This document shows, in pieces, positions 43,248 to 57,360 of a stretch of 64,000 nt of DNA. The notes under the pieces were generated by a model. The model did no database searches. It was not told the DNA's origin and saw only the letters and a list, made by a program, of their open reading frames with translations. Origin of the DNA: JANQOH01 sp965243325 (lineage in GTDB: Bacteria; Pseudomonadota; Alphaproteobacteria; UBA7887). How positions within the stretch are numbered: position 1 is the first letter of the stretch; the number at the start of each line of letters is the position of its first letter. Where the stretch lies: positions 62,001 through 126,000 of the forward strand of contig CBDEUQ010000003.1 of the NCBI GenBank assembly GCA_965243325.1, in the 5' to 3' direction. The position numbers were made by a program, and so were the translations under genes.

Positions 43248-44174
43248 CTACGCCTCCTGATCGAAGTAGTCTTCGTCGATCCGCTTGATCTCGTGAAGGA
43301 CGCGCGTTCGCACGCCGATTCCGTACCGGACCATCAGGCGTGCGAGTTCCGCACCGTCGATCAGGACGATCCGTTTTGGACTTCGCGCCACATAGTCTTT
43401 GGCGGCGCGCGTGAATCCGCCGGTAGTGACGAACACGCCCTTGGTCGTGCCTGCGGCGTCGATCGCGCCCGCGAAGTTGCGAAGGTCGCCTTCGCCCACG
43501 GCGTTGCCTTCCGCGTATTTCTTTGCCTGCACGTAAACCTCGTCAAGACCGAGCGCGTCCTCCCGGATCGTGCCGTCAATTCCGCCGTCGCCCGAACGCC
43601 CCGTCACTTGGCCCATCGCCGCATCGCCGCCGCCGTAACCCATCGCGATGAGCAAGTCCACGACCACCCGTTCGAGAAACGCAGGTGGCGCGTCGCGGAC
43701 CCGACGCAGCGCGTCGGCTTCCAGAGCGCCGCTCAACTGTCGAGCGGCTCGGTCCAGTGCTTCCTCCGGCGTGTCCGAGATAGCTTCGTTCTGTTTGGAC
43801 GCCACATCCTTGCTGGGAGGCGGAGCGTTCGCCCGTTTCGACCATTCGGCGAAATCGGGGTACTCTCCAAGCAGGTTCAAATCAATGCGCGAAGGCTTGC
43901 GCGACAGCAGGCGTTCACCTTCCGGCGTCAACCGATACAGGCCGCGACGGACCCGCTCCAGCAACCCGGCGCGCTCCATGTAGATCACGGCCCAACTCAC
44001 GCGGTTCACGAAGACTGCCTGCCGACCGCTCGGGAGCATTTCCCGGACATCATCGGCAGAGAGCCCCTCGGCAGCGGCGACCCGTTCGCGGACTTGGGTA
44101 AGCGTCGGCTCCCCACCGCCGGCGAACGCCTTGAGCGCGGGAAGCATTAGCGACTGAAAGTCGGGAACAGGCAT
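43248..44174 (-). CDS. mrr: Mrr-family restriction endonuclease
   Basis: A 308-residue protein with an N-terminal winged helix of the Mrr type (VPDFQSLMLPALKAFAGGGE..., AGLLERVRRGLYRLTPEGERLL). The C-terminal PD-(D/E)xK catalytic domain has FLERVVVDLLIAMGYGG, GDGGIDGTIREDALGLDEVYVQAKKY (Asp plus Q-x-K) and VFVTTGGFTRAAKDYV. Mrr cuts DNA carrying foreign methylation. First gene of mrr-type IIG-unknown on the minus strand; pairing methylation-dependent and methylation-protected restriction could block both modified and unmodified phage DNA. Confidence 0.87.
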   Translation of the reverse strand: MPVPDFQSLMLPALKAFAGGGEPTLTQVRERVAAAEGLSADDVREMLPSGRQAVFVNRVSWAVIYMERAGLLERVRRGLYRLTPEGERLLSRKPSRIDLNLLGEYPDFAEWSKRANAPPPSKDVASKQNEAISDTPEEALDRAARQLSGALEADALRRVRDAPPAFLERVVVDLLIAMGYGGGDAAMGQVTGRSGDGGIDGTIREDALGLDEVYVQAKKYAEGNAVGEGDLRNFAGAIDAAGTTKGVFVTTGGFTRAAKDYVARSPKRIVLIDGAELARLMVRYGIGVRTRVLHEIKRIDEDYFDQEA

Positions 44175-44188
44175 GGACTACCGTGCCC

Positions 44189-44494
44189 TTACGCCGCTGA
44201 TTGGCGCGGCGTCACCTTCTCGTCGATCTCGCGACCGGCCACGACCTCCGCTTGGCGAAGCTCCCAGGTCTTCTGCAAGTTCATCCAGAGTTGCGGCGTC
44301 GTCCCGAAATAGCGCGCGAGCCGCAGCGCCGTGTCGGCGCTGACGCCCCGCTGTCCGTTCAGGATCATCGTCACCCGGTTCACCGGCACACCCAGCGCCT
44401 TCGACAACGCATTGGCGGACAGCCCCAACTCTTCGAGTTCGTCGCGCAGGATCTCGCCCGGATGCACCGGCCTCATTCCGTTCTTCACGTTCAT
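44189..44494 (-). CDS. higA: HigA-type antitoxin (XRE family)
   Basis: A 101-residue helix-turn-helix protein with the HigA signature RPVHPGEILRDELEELGLSANALSKALGVPVNRVTMILNGQRGVSADTALRLARYFGTTPQLWMNLQ. It would neutralise the toxin encoded just upstream and repress the pair. Start ATG 44494 (a later Met at 44476 is possible). The toxin-first order is typical of higBA. Confidence 0.9.
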   Translation of the reverse strand: MNVKNGMRPVHPGEILRDELEELGLSANALSKALGVPVNRVTMILNGQRGVSADTALRLARYFGTTPQLWMNLQKTWELRQAEVVAGREIDEKVTPRQSAA

Positions 44495-44505
44495 GTCAGT
44501 CGCCC

Positions 44506-44784
44506 TCAGTGATAATCGACGATTTCCACATCGTGCGGCCCGTCCTCCGTCCACCGGAAGCAGACGCGCCACTGCACGTTGATCCGAATACTGTGCTGAC
44601 CGGCACGGTCGCCCCGCAGCGCTTCCAGCCGGTTGCTCGGCAGCGCGGCCAAGTCACCGAGCGTCTCCGCGCCGTCCAGCAGGACAAGACGGCGCGCCGC
44701 CTGTCTGGCGAAGCCCTGAAAGGCGGCAACGCGCTGACCCTCGAAGAAGCGCCTCGTCTCCCGGCATTTGAAGCTTCGGATCAT
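44506..44784 (-). CDS. higB: HigB/RelE-type toxin
   Basis: A 92-residue protein: MIRSFKCRETRRFFEGQRV at the start, RLVLLDGAETLGDLAALPSNRLEALRGDR and the final IRINVQWRVCFRWTEDGPHDVEIVDYH. This is the HigB ribosome-dependent mRNA interferase layout with the basic, aromatic C-terminal strand. It starts the higB-higA operon, 11 nt before higA. Confidence 0.9.
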   Translation of the reverse strand: MIRSFKCRETRRFFEGQRVAAFQGFARQAARRLVLLDGAETLGDLAALPSNRLEALRGDRAGQHSIRINVQWRVCFRWTEDGPHDVEIVDYH

Positions 44785-45032
44785 GCGGGCCGACTGTAGA
44801 CTCTGTTACGCATTCCGTAAAGCGCTCCAGTGCTCAACCTTTCGTTCACGGCCATGCTGTGCGGCGACAGCGTACAGCCCTGCACCACCGCCGCCGGCGC
44901 GTGCCGAACAAATGACTCTGTCCGTGCAGAAGTCCGCGCGTTGAATTGTTACCTCGCGCTTCCTATAGTGCGGCTCGGAAGCCGTGCGGCGGTATGGGGA
45001 GCTTTGCCTCAGGTGCGCGGCGGGCGCTGTCG
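44785..45032. other. gene-free stretch before border module J3
   Basis: It contains the upstream region of higB (minus strand) and shows no credible gene. Short frames on either strand lack a ribosome-binding site. Confidence 0.4.
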
Positions 45033-45160
45033 CTCAAGCGCCGCTCGGGCTAACTGCCAACCACACAACGGTTTGCATAGCTCGGCTGCTTGAGAGGCAG
45101 GAAGCGGGATAGCAGACGCCTTGCGGCGTTAGGGTTACACACCTGCCGCATCGGTGATGC
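45033..45160 (+). repeat. border module J3 (two hairpins around ACACCTGCC)
   Basis: CTCAAGCGCCG (45033-45043), then the hairpin ACGCC-TTGC-GGCGT, a 9-nt linker TAGGGTTAC, the constant ACACCTGCC (45139-45147) and the dyad GCATC-GGT-GATGC (45148-45160). No integrase gene follows; instead a 446-base stretch without genes (45161-45606) leads to the relaxase. This is what an outer right border would look like. Confidence 0.7.
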
Positions 45161-45606
45161 CTGTCATCCCCTGTCACCCTGTGGCTCCCCCAGGCTACGC
45201 CCTGTCCCCTTATGTCCCCAATGTATGCTCCGGAAACCCCTTGGAAAAACGCGTATGCTCTGGCGCAATGCGCCGTGTTGCGGCGTATTACGATTCAAAC
45301 ACATGCAGCGCTTTCAAGGGGTTAGAGGCCAGTGCGGCGCTTCTCTGGAGAATTGCGCGCTCCCGGCGGCTTCCCGGCGCATGTCGCACCGATACACGCC
45401 GCCGCGCCCGGCGATCACGACTTTTCCATGATACTCCTGTCGCCTCCGGGCCGCCCCGGGAACCGCGAGAACGGCCCCGTCACCGCGCGGCCGGGTCCGG
45501 CCTCCGCTGCCCGATTCAACAGGGAGCGGCGGCCGTGACTGGCGCGCTTCGCGACGGCTGCCGGGTCCGTCGCCGACGCTGATTTGGCCGGAAGGAGGAG
45601 GAGAGG

Positions 45607-48600
45607 CTACAGCCCCATATCGAATTCGCGCGACTTCTGTTTCGCGCCGGCGGCCTTTTCGAGTTCGGACTCGCGGGAACTTTGCTGCCGGGAGACACCG
45701 CCGCGGTCGAGTCCGCGATCCTTGCCGGTCGATTCCTTCCCGCTGCGCTCGCGATCCGTGGAGCGCTCAGCCGATTTGCCGTCGCGCTCCCGGCCGGTTT
45801 CGCGCGCGATCCGATGCTCGCGACCGGAATCGCGCCCGATTCCATCGCGGGAAGGATGCCCGCGCCCGTCCTGGCGTTCCGGTTCGAGGCCCTTATCCAT
45901 CGCGTCAGGAGCGCGTGTCAGGCGATTCGCCTCCCGGTCATGGCCCGCGCCGCGCTCGAACACGGCCGCCCAGGCGGCCTGTTTCGCGGTCGCATCAAGC
46001 GCCGCGAGGCGCTCGCCGGTCGCGCGCTGGAGCTGGTCCGCGAGCTTGTGGGCGTCGTCGGTGACCAGCATGGCGGTCTCCCGCGCCCGGCTGATCGCCA
46101 CATAGAAGGCGCGCCGGTCGGTCAGCTTGGGGTTGCCGACCGGCATCGCGGCAAGGATTCGATCCACCGTCTTGCCCTGGAAGGCATGCACCGTCGCCGC
46201 GAAGGCGCGGTCGATATGCCGGAGTTGTGGGTCGTTCTGCCACAGCGTGGCGAGCGTTCCGTTCTCCAGACGGAAGCGAACGCCGTCCCGGCCGACGGCC
46301 TCGACCGTCGCGGTCTCGCCGTTGGTGAGCCCGGAGGCGGGATCGTTGCGCGTGAAGCGCACCCTGTCGCCCCGGCGCAGCTCCATCGCCTCGCTTCGGT
46401 AGACCTCGACCCCGCCCTTCGCGGCGGCGATGCGTTCCGGCCGCCATGGCGTCAGGTTGCCCTTGGCGTCCTCAAGGCGCAGCACGCCCCAGCGCCGGTC
46501 GATGCCGGCGACCCTGCGCTCGTCGCCTTTCTCCACCCCGAGTGTCTTGTAGGGGCGGGTGAAGATCACCGTGTCGCCGATGTTGTAGTTGGACGCGCGG
46601 GCCATTTGCGCGCGGGTGAGATCGCGCGCGACCAGCTTCTCGCCCTGCCGGGCCGGCCCCGAGATCGCGCCTTCGGCGACCAGACCCTCGCGGATGGTGG
46701 CGTTGATACCGTCGCGCAGCGCCCGCGTCGGGGCGATCACCCCGGTCGCGGCGCGTTCTTGCGGCGGCAGGTTCAACCACTGGCGCGCGGTTTCGGCGCC
46801 GAGTTCGCCATACTCGACCTGCCGGATGTTGTCGCCGAGCCTGGCGAACGCGCCCTTCACATCGCCGGTCAGGCTCGCCTTGACCGCCGCCTTCAGCTCG
46901 GCATCGCGCTGGCGAACGATGTCGTCCATCACCGCCGTGGTCATCCCGGCGGCCTTGAGTTGCTCGAACGGCTTGCCGGCCTCGACCGCGCCGAGCTGCT
47001 TCTCGTCGCCGACCAGCACCACGCGGGGCAGGCGCAGCGCGGTCGCGATGCGCAGGAGGTTCTTCATCTGCTCGCTGGAGGCGAGCGAGGATTCGTCCAC
47101 CACCAGCATCGTCTTCGCGTTGGCGGCGCGCAGCTTGCGCAGCCCCGCCGCCGTGCCGCGCCCGTGGGCGATGCCGTCATGGCGCGCGAGGTAGCGTTGC
47201 AGCGTCTCCGATGCGATGCCGGATTCGCCCGCCAGCGTCTTCGCCGCCGAGGCCGAGGGGGCGAGACCTATGGTGCGGTAGCCCTGGCTGGCGGCGAGCG
47301 CGCGCAGGCGCTTCAGCATCGTGGTCTTCCCGGTCCCGGCGTAGCCCTGGACCGCGACGACGCGATCCTTGCCGGCGAGGATCGTCTTGACCGCTTCCTT
47401 CTGCCCTTCGTTGAGCCGGCCCCGGTGGAGCCTGGTTTCCGCCACCCAGCGGCGCATCACCGTCTTCTCGGCCCCCTGGCCCGCGCGCATCAGCGCGATG
47501 GTCTCGGATTCCCGCGCCAGCGCCGCGTCCGTGGACCAGTGCCGGCCGTGGTCGAGGCCCCGCGCGGCATGGAGCGCGCCGTCGCGTTCGAGGGCTGCAA
47601 TCGCGCGCTCCGCCGCATCGACGGTGACCGCGCCCGGCTCGCGGGCCAGCGTCGCGGCCAGCAGGTCGGCATGGCCGAACACCGCCTGGCGCTCGGCAAG
47701 GTGCGCCACCGCCCAGGCCGCCGCGTCGCCCGCCGCATAGCCCGGCCCCGCGAACAGGTCCGGGCCGAGCAGGCCGCGTTCCGCCTTGCGGGCTTGAGAG
47801 CGGACCTTGGCGGCCGAAAAGCCCAGCGCCTTCGCCTGGCGCTGCCACGAGCGGCCGAGCTCGCCCCGGTCGATATCCCGCTTCGCCGCCCGCGTCATCA
47901 GCGCCGCCCGCGCCGCCAGATGGGGGTTGTCCTTCGACTCCCCCATGCCGCGTTCGGCCATCGCCGCCTCGATCTCCGCCCGGCGGGTCGAGAAGGCGTC
48001 GATCACTTCGCGGGAGACGCCCTCGATCTCGAACCGGCCATCGCCATGAGTCTTGTCGATGCCGTAGCCGAGGCCCTTCAATCCCTGCGCCAGCTCCGCC
48101 CGGTAGATCGCCCCGATGGCCATCTTGCCGTTGAACAGCCCGTCATCGACCATCGTGCGCCATTTGCCATCCTCGCCCTGGACCATGTTGGCGACGACGG
48201 CATGCGTATGAAGCTGGGGATCGAGGTTCCGGGACGTATCATGCCGGAAGGTCGCCGCGACCATCTTCTGGCCCCCGGCGCGGACCATCGCCCCGGTCGC
48301 GGGGTCGCGCATCCTTGTCTCTATGGCGTTCTTCTCGATCCAGCCCAGCGTCGCCTTGACCGCCTTGTCGTGCGCCTCGACGATGCGCTCGTCGCAGCCC
48401 ACCATCGCCATCAGGCTGACCGACTTCGGCGCGCTCAGGGTCACGTCCCGGCCGGGCCGGTGCGTGATGCTGCCGTCGAGTTCCTTGCGCCCGAGACGGC
48501 GCCCGCCCTGGCCTGCCCCGGACCCGATCCGGGGAACCTCGCCTTCGAGCACCGACCGGAAGCGCTCGGGATCGACCGGACCGGAGAGGCCGAGCGCCGC

Positions 48601-48726
48601 CGCGCCCTTGCCCGCCCAGGCGCTGGCTTCCCTGTGCGCGGCGTCTTCCCTGGCGTAGTAGCCATCGCGCTCGAAATAGCCCACACCCTGCGACGGCGAG
48701 GCGATCTTGCCGATGGACGCTACCAT
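45607..48726 (-). CDS. MobF-family relaxase-helicase
   Basis: A 1039-residue protein. The N-terminal TrwC-type relaxase domain has an early Tyr pair (VGYFERDGYYARED, about 15-28), VTLSAPKSVSLMAMVG and the metal-binding HTH of LDPQLHTHAVVANM (about 172-185). A superfamily I helicase part follows with Walker A GYAGTGKTTML (about 462), LVVDESSLASSEQM (about 537), LVGDEKQLGAVEAG and a late TVHAFQGKTVDRILAAM plus AISRARE. The tail is Arg/Glu-rich and disordered. It nicks the transfer origin and unwinds the strand during conjugation. No coupling protein or secretion genes are present, so transfer would need a helper. Confidence 0.93.
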   Translation of the reverse strand: MVASIGKIASPSQGVGYFERDGYYAREDAAHREASAWAGKGAAALGLSGPVDPERFRSVLEGEVPRIGSGAGQGGRRLGRKELDGSITHRPGRDVTLSAPKSVSLMAMVGCDERIVEAHDKAVKATLGWIEKNAIETRMRDPATGAMVRAGGQKMVAATFRHDTSRNLDPQLHTHAVVANMVQGEDGKWRTMVDDGLFNGKMAIGAIYRAELAQGLKGLGYGIDKTHGDGRFEIEGVSREVIDAFSTRRAEIEAAMAERGMGESKDNPHLAARAALMTRAAKRDIDRGELGRSWQRQAKALGFSAAKVRSQARKAERGLLGPDLFAGPGYAAGDAAAWAVAHLAERQAVFGHADLLAATLAREPGAVTVDAAERAIAALERDGALHAARGLDHGRHWSTDAALARESETIALMRAGQGAEKTVMRRWVAETRLHRGRLNEGQKEAVKTILAGKDRVVAVQGYAGTGKTTMLKRLRALAASQGYRTIGLAPSASAAKTLAGESGIASETLQRYLARHDGIAHGRGTAAGLRKLRAANAKTMLVVDESSLASSEQMKNLLRIATALRLPRVVLVGDEKQLGAVEAGKPFEQLKAAGMTTAVMDDIVRQRDAELKAAVKASLTGDVKGAFARLGDNIRQVEYGELGAETARQWLNLPPQERAATGVIAPTRALRDGINATIREGLVAEGAISGPARQGEKLVARDLTRAQMARASNYNIGDTVIFTRPYKTLGVEKGDERRVAGIDRRWGVLRLEDAKGNLTPWRPERIAAAKGGVEVYRSEAMELRRGDRVRFTRNDPASGLTNGETATVEAVGRDGVRFRLENGTLATLWQNDPQLRHIDRAFAATVHAFQGKTVDRILAAMPVGNPKLTDRRAFYVAISRARETAMLVTDDAHKLADQLQRATGERLAALDATAKQAAWAAVFERGAGHDREANRLTRAPDAMDKGLEPERQDGRGHPSRDGIGRDSGREHRIARETGRERDGKSAERSTDRERSGKESTGKDRGLDRGGVSRQQSSRESELEKAAGAKQKSREFDMGL

Positions 48727-48908
48727 CGCGGCAGCCTCGCAGCGGAGTAGAAACGGGCGGATTCCTGACTGTCCATGCCGGCAAGATGGGCGCTCGCGAC
48801 CGGCGGAACAAGGACTGAACGAACGGTCTCATCCTCCAGTCATCTCCTGTCCTCTCATGGCCGCAAAAGTCGTCGAATATCATCCCCGGAGGAGCTTGCA
48901 TAAGTCGC

Positions 48909-48933
48909 GATAACTTGATAACAGTTTGATAAC
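48909..48933. promoter_or_regulatory. three GATAAC repeats upstream of the antitoxin gene
   Basis: GATAAC occurs at 48909-48914, 48917-48922 and 48928-48933, in an AT-rich patch 20-45 bases before the antitoxin start, where the promoter must be. Repeats of this kind are plausible binding sites for the ribbon-helix-helix antitoxin. Confidence 0.4.
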
Positions 48934-48953
48934 CGATGTTTGGAGGCGAACCC

Positions 48954-49214
48954 ATGGTGACGATCAATGTGCGGCGGCTCGACGACGATGTGGTGGACCG
49001 CCTCAAGCAGCGCGCCTCGCGCAACAACCGCTCCCTGGAGGGCGAGGCACGCCACATTCTGCAATGCGCCGCCGACGACGACATGGCGGCGAAGCGCGCG
49101 GCTTTCGCGGAGACCATCAAGCGGCGGCGTCCCCTGACCGAAGGGCGCAAGCACACACCGGCGGAAGTGCTGATCCGCGAGGACCGCGACCGCGGCCATC
49201 GCGACGATTACTGA
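48954..49214 (+). CDS. FitA-like ribbon-helix-helix antitoxin
   Basis: An 86-residue protein beginning MVTINVRRLDDDVVDRLKQR. The strand-helix-helix start followed by ASRNNRSLEGEARHILQCA is the FitA/VagC-like ribbon-helix-helix pattern, and the C-terminal tail would wrap the toxin. ATG 48954 follows GGAGG. Its stop overlaps the toxin start as TGATG. Confidence 0.88.
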   Translation: MVTINVRRLDDDVVDRLKQRASRNNRSLEGEARHILQCAADDDMAAKRAAFAETIKRRRPLTEGRKHTPAEVLIREDRDRGHRDDY

Positions 49215-49639
49215 TGCGCTTCGTGGTCGATGCGAGCGTGGCGGTCAAGTGGCTGGTCGCCGAAGACGATGCGGATATCGCGGAGGAACTGGCGAACGGC
49301 GGCCACGACCTGCACGCGCCGCGCCTGATGGCGTCCGAGGTCGCCAATGCGCTGTGGCGCAAGGCGCGGACGGGCGAGATAGAGCGCCGTGCCGCCGGCA
49401 TCCTGCTGGGGGACGTGCAGGACATGCCGGTCCGCTGGGGCGCCGACGAAATCCTCTCCCCCGATGCGGCTCGTCTTGCGCTGGCGCTTGACCACCCGAT
49501 CTACGACTGCGTGTATCTCGCACTCGCGCACCGCATCGGCGCGACGGTGGTAACGGCGGACCGCCGATTCGCGAATGCCGTGGCGCCGACCGAGCATGGC
49601 GATTCCGTCCTGACGCTAACCGATTACGCGGAAACGTGA
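49214..49639 (+). CDS. VapC-type PIN-domain toxin
   Basis: A 141-residue PIN ribonuclease: MRFVVDASVAVKWLV (first Asp at 6), APRLMASEVANALWR (Glu at about 43), LDHPIYDCVYLALAH (Asp) and VVTADRRFANAV (Asp), the four acidic residues of the active site. It is translationally coupled to the antitoxin upstream. Likely a stability module for the element. Confidence 0.9.
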   Translation: MRFVVDASVAVKWLVAEDDADIAEELANGGHDLHAPRLMASEVANALWRKARTGEIERRAAGILLGDVQDMPVRWGADEILSPDAARLALALDHPIYDCVYLALAHRIGATVVTADRRFANAVAPTEHGDSVLTLTDYAET

Positions 49640-49664
49640 TGATCGCAAATTTTTTTCGATCATC
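49638..49664. terminator. hairpin with the T-run in its loop
   Basis: Perfect 8-bp arms GATGATCG (49638-49645) and CGATCATC (49657-49664) enclose the loop CAAATTTTTTT. It starts inside the toxin stop codon. A normal intrinsic terminator has its T-run after the stem, so the function as terminator is doubtful. The following bases to 49825 hold no gene. Confidence 0.35.
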
Positions 49665-49825
49665 CTCCTGGTGCCTGCTGTCGCCTCATGTCCCGCCAAG
49701 GGATGCCAGGAGGCCCCAAGAGGTTGATTCCACGCAGGAAATCGCCTTGTCCGGCCGTTTGACAAGCCTTGCCGTGCGGTTCAAATCTCCCTTCCAGGGT
49801 CACCTAATCCGGGAAGGCAGAGGCG

Positions 49826-50041
49826 ATGCGGAGAGACGGGAACGGCCGCGAGCGGGAGGGAGTCCCCCGCGTTGCCGCGAACGACAACACCGGGACAGGC
49901 GGCGGGCCGGAAGCGCGGATCGACGCCGCCGTGATGCGGCTCGCACGCTTGCTCGGCCGGCAGATCGCCCGCGAGCATTTCCAGCAGTCCGAAGCCGCCA
50001 ACGACAATGCGCCGCCGGAGAAGGAGGCGCACGACCGATAG
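49826..50041 (+). CDS. small protein preceding the serine recombinase, 71 aa
   Basis: MRRDGNGREREGVPRVAANDN at the start, a helix ARIDAAVMRLARLLGRQIAREHFQQ in the middle and ANDNAPP near the end. Short proteins with a helix between ANDN motifs are frequently found just upstream of this type of recombinase in alphaproteobacteria (from memory). 13 nt before the recombinase start, so co-expressed; a helper or directionality role is possible. Confidence 0.6.
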   Translation: MRRDGNGREREGVPRVAANDNTGTGGGPEARIDAAVMRLARLLGRQIAREHFQQSEAANDNAPPEKEAHDR

Positions 50042-50054
50042 GAGACCCGAGACC

Positions 50055-51776
<1,722 letters not shown>

Positions 51777-51830
51777 TCACCATCACGATAGTAGTCGTGT
51801 CGAGGTCCGGTGCGGCGGCGGGCCTTGGAA

Positions 51831-51948
51831 GACCTGGCAGCGACCTACTCTCCCACGCCTTAAGACGCAGTACCATCGGCGCTGAGGGTCTTCACGGCCG
51901 AGTTCGGGATGGGATCGGGTACAGGCCCCTCGCTATGACCACCAGGTC
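51831..51948 (-). rRNA. rrf: 5S ribosomal RNA
   Basis: The minus strand reads GACCTGGTGGTCATAGCGAG at the 5' end and GCCAGGTC at the 3' end. These terminal stems pair with each other, as in 5S. Includes the conserved CCGATCCCATCCCGAACTCG. About 118 nt; ends approximate. Confidence 0.92.
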
Positions 51949-52039
51949 GTCGAAGGCCCGCCGCCGGAAGCGGCGAACGGCCTTGCCGGGCTGATTTCGC
52001 GCAGTGCGCCGGGCAGACTCGTGTCTGCACACGGAAATC

Positions 52040-54880
<2,841 letters not shown>

Positions 54881-55087
54881 CAGAATTTCCATGCACAGGC
54901 ACCAGCCTGCCAGCAAACCCCGCGATCTCAGCCCGTCGAACCATGCCGCGGCCGCTCCGTTCCCGGAACGCCGCTCACGGTCCGACACCAGACCTCTTCA
55001 CGATTTCAAACAACCGCCACGCCGCAGTGCGGCGGGCGTCAATTCACCCATTCTTCCCGAGCCATGCACGCCATATCGAGCGCCCGT

Positions 55088-55163
55088 TGGTGGAGGCGAA
55101 CGGAATCGAACCGATGACCTCCTGCTTGCAAAGCAGGCGCTCTCCCGCCTGAGCTACGCCCCC
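55088..55163 (-). tRNA. tRNA-Ala (TGC)
   Basis: 76 nt; 5' GGGGGCGTAGCTCAG, anticodon arm CTGCTTTGCAAGCAG, 3' end GCCTCCACCA. It sits in the 16S-23S spacer, as usual for alphaproteobacterial rRNA operons. Confidence 0.97.
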
Positions 55164-55190
55164 GCCGGGCGCGAACGCGCCGCGGACCGC

Positions 55191-55269
<79 letters not shown>

Positions 55270-55410
55270 CCGCGCGGCTCGCGCGACATCGAGACCCGTG
55301 GCGTCCGGGGCGCTGCGCTTGGCTCCAGGGAAGGGATACGCGGACGGCGGCGGACAGCGGTTGCCAAGGGTGCGCCGCCACGCGGCCAGGCCGCCTGGCG
55401 GACGATCCTT

Positions 55411-56915
<1,505 letters not shown>

Positions 56916-57181
56916 GAGGGTTCGCAGCCCGTCTCCGACACCCGAAGGCGCGAAAACGGACCGATCCCGGCATGTACGCAAAGTGAACCCAAGACTTCGC
57001 GGTCGACGCGGCCACTGGCCGCGCAGACCCGACGAGGTCATGTGTTCGGGATTGCGTGCACACCGGTCGTGTCGTCGCCGACGCACCGCCGCCCACGAAT
57101 CCCTTCCCGTTTCACAATGTCAAACACCGCCCAGACCGCCGAGACCGGCGAGCCGCCCCCACCGCGCCGGCGGGGGCGCAC

Positions 57182-57211
57182 CTTATAGGCGGCGCCGGCG
57201 CCGCTTGTCAA
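57182..57211 (-). promoter_or_regulatory. rRNA operon promoter
   Basis: On the minus strand TTGACA (57211-57206) and TATAAG (57187-57182) are separated by an 18-bp GC-rich spacer, about 270 nt upstream of 16S. Between them and 16S a TTTGACATTGTGAA stretch (near 57109-57123) resembles the boxA antitermination signal of alphaproteobacterial leaders. Confidence 0.75.
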
Positions 57212-57360
57212 CAAGGAGCGCGGAAAAATCGGCGCCCCCGGGCACGTCCGGCGCCGCGCACGAGCACCGGCGCCGCCCTTTTACGACCCCGCAGCCTTCT
57301 ATATATATGTGCGATGCAAGACCGCGCGGCGTGCGGCGGTCGCCTGAGGACGGAAACCCG

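Larger units (their letters stand above)
36729..45150 (+). mobile_element. candidate twin-integrase element 2 (restriction cargo)
   Basis: Bounded by border modules J2 and J3. It begins with an overlapping integrase pair homologous, gene by gene, to the pair at 26.4 kb. It carries a small membrane protein, a three-gene minus-strand set (Mrr, type IIG enzyme, unknown protein) and a HigBA-type toxin-antitoxin pair. The borders are inferred from the repeat; the exact ends are uncertain. Confidence 0.45.

Noticed and set aside
26057..45160. Border modules as integron attC sites
   Set aside because: The conserved core GTTRRRY and its partner are absent, the orientation and size differ, and the enzymes are DUF4102-type integrases rather than IntI.
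49770..49804. GGTTCAAATCTCCCTTCCAGGG looks like the 3' end of a tRNA, a possible left attachment remnant
   Set aside because: The T-stem does not pair, there is no 5' half nearby, and only about ten bases match tRNA-fMet, in the opposite orientation. Probably chance.
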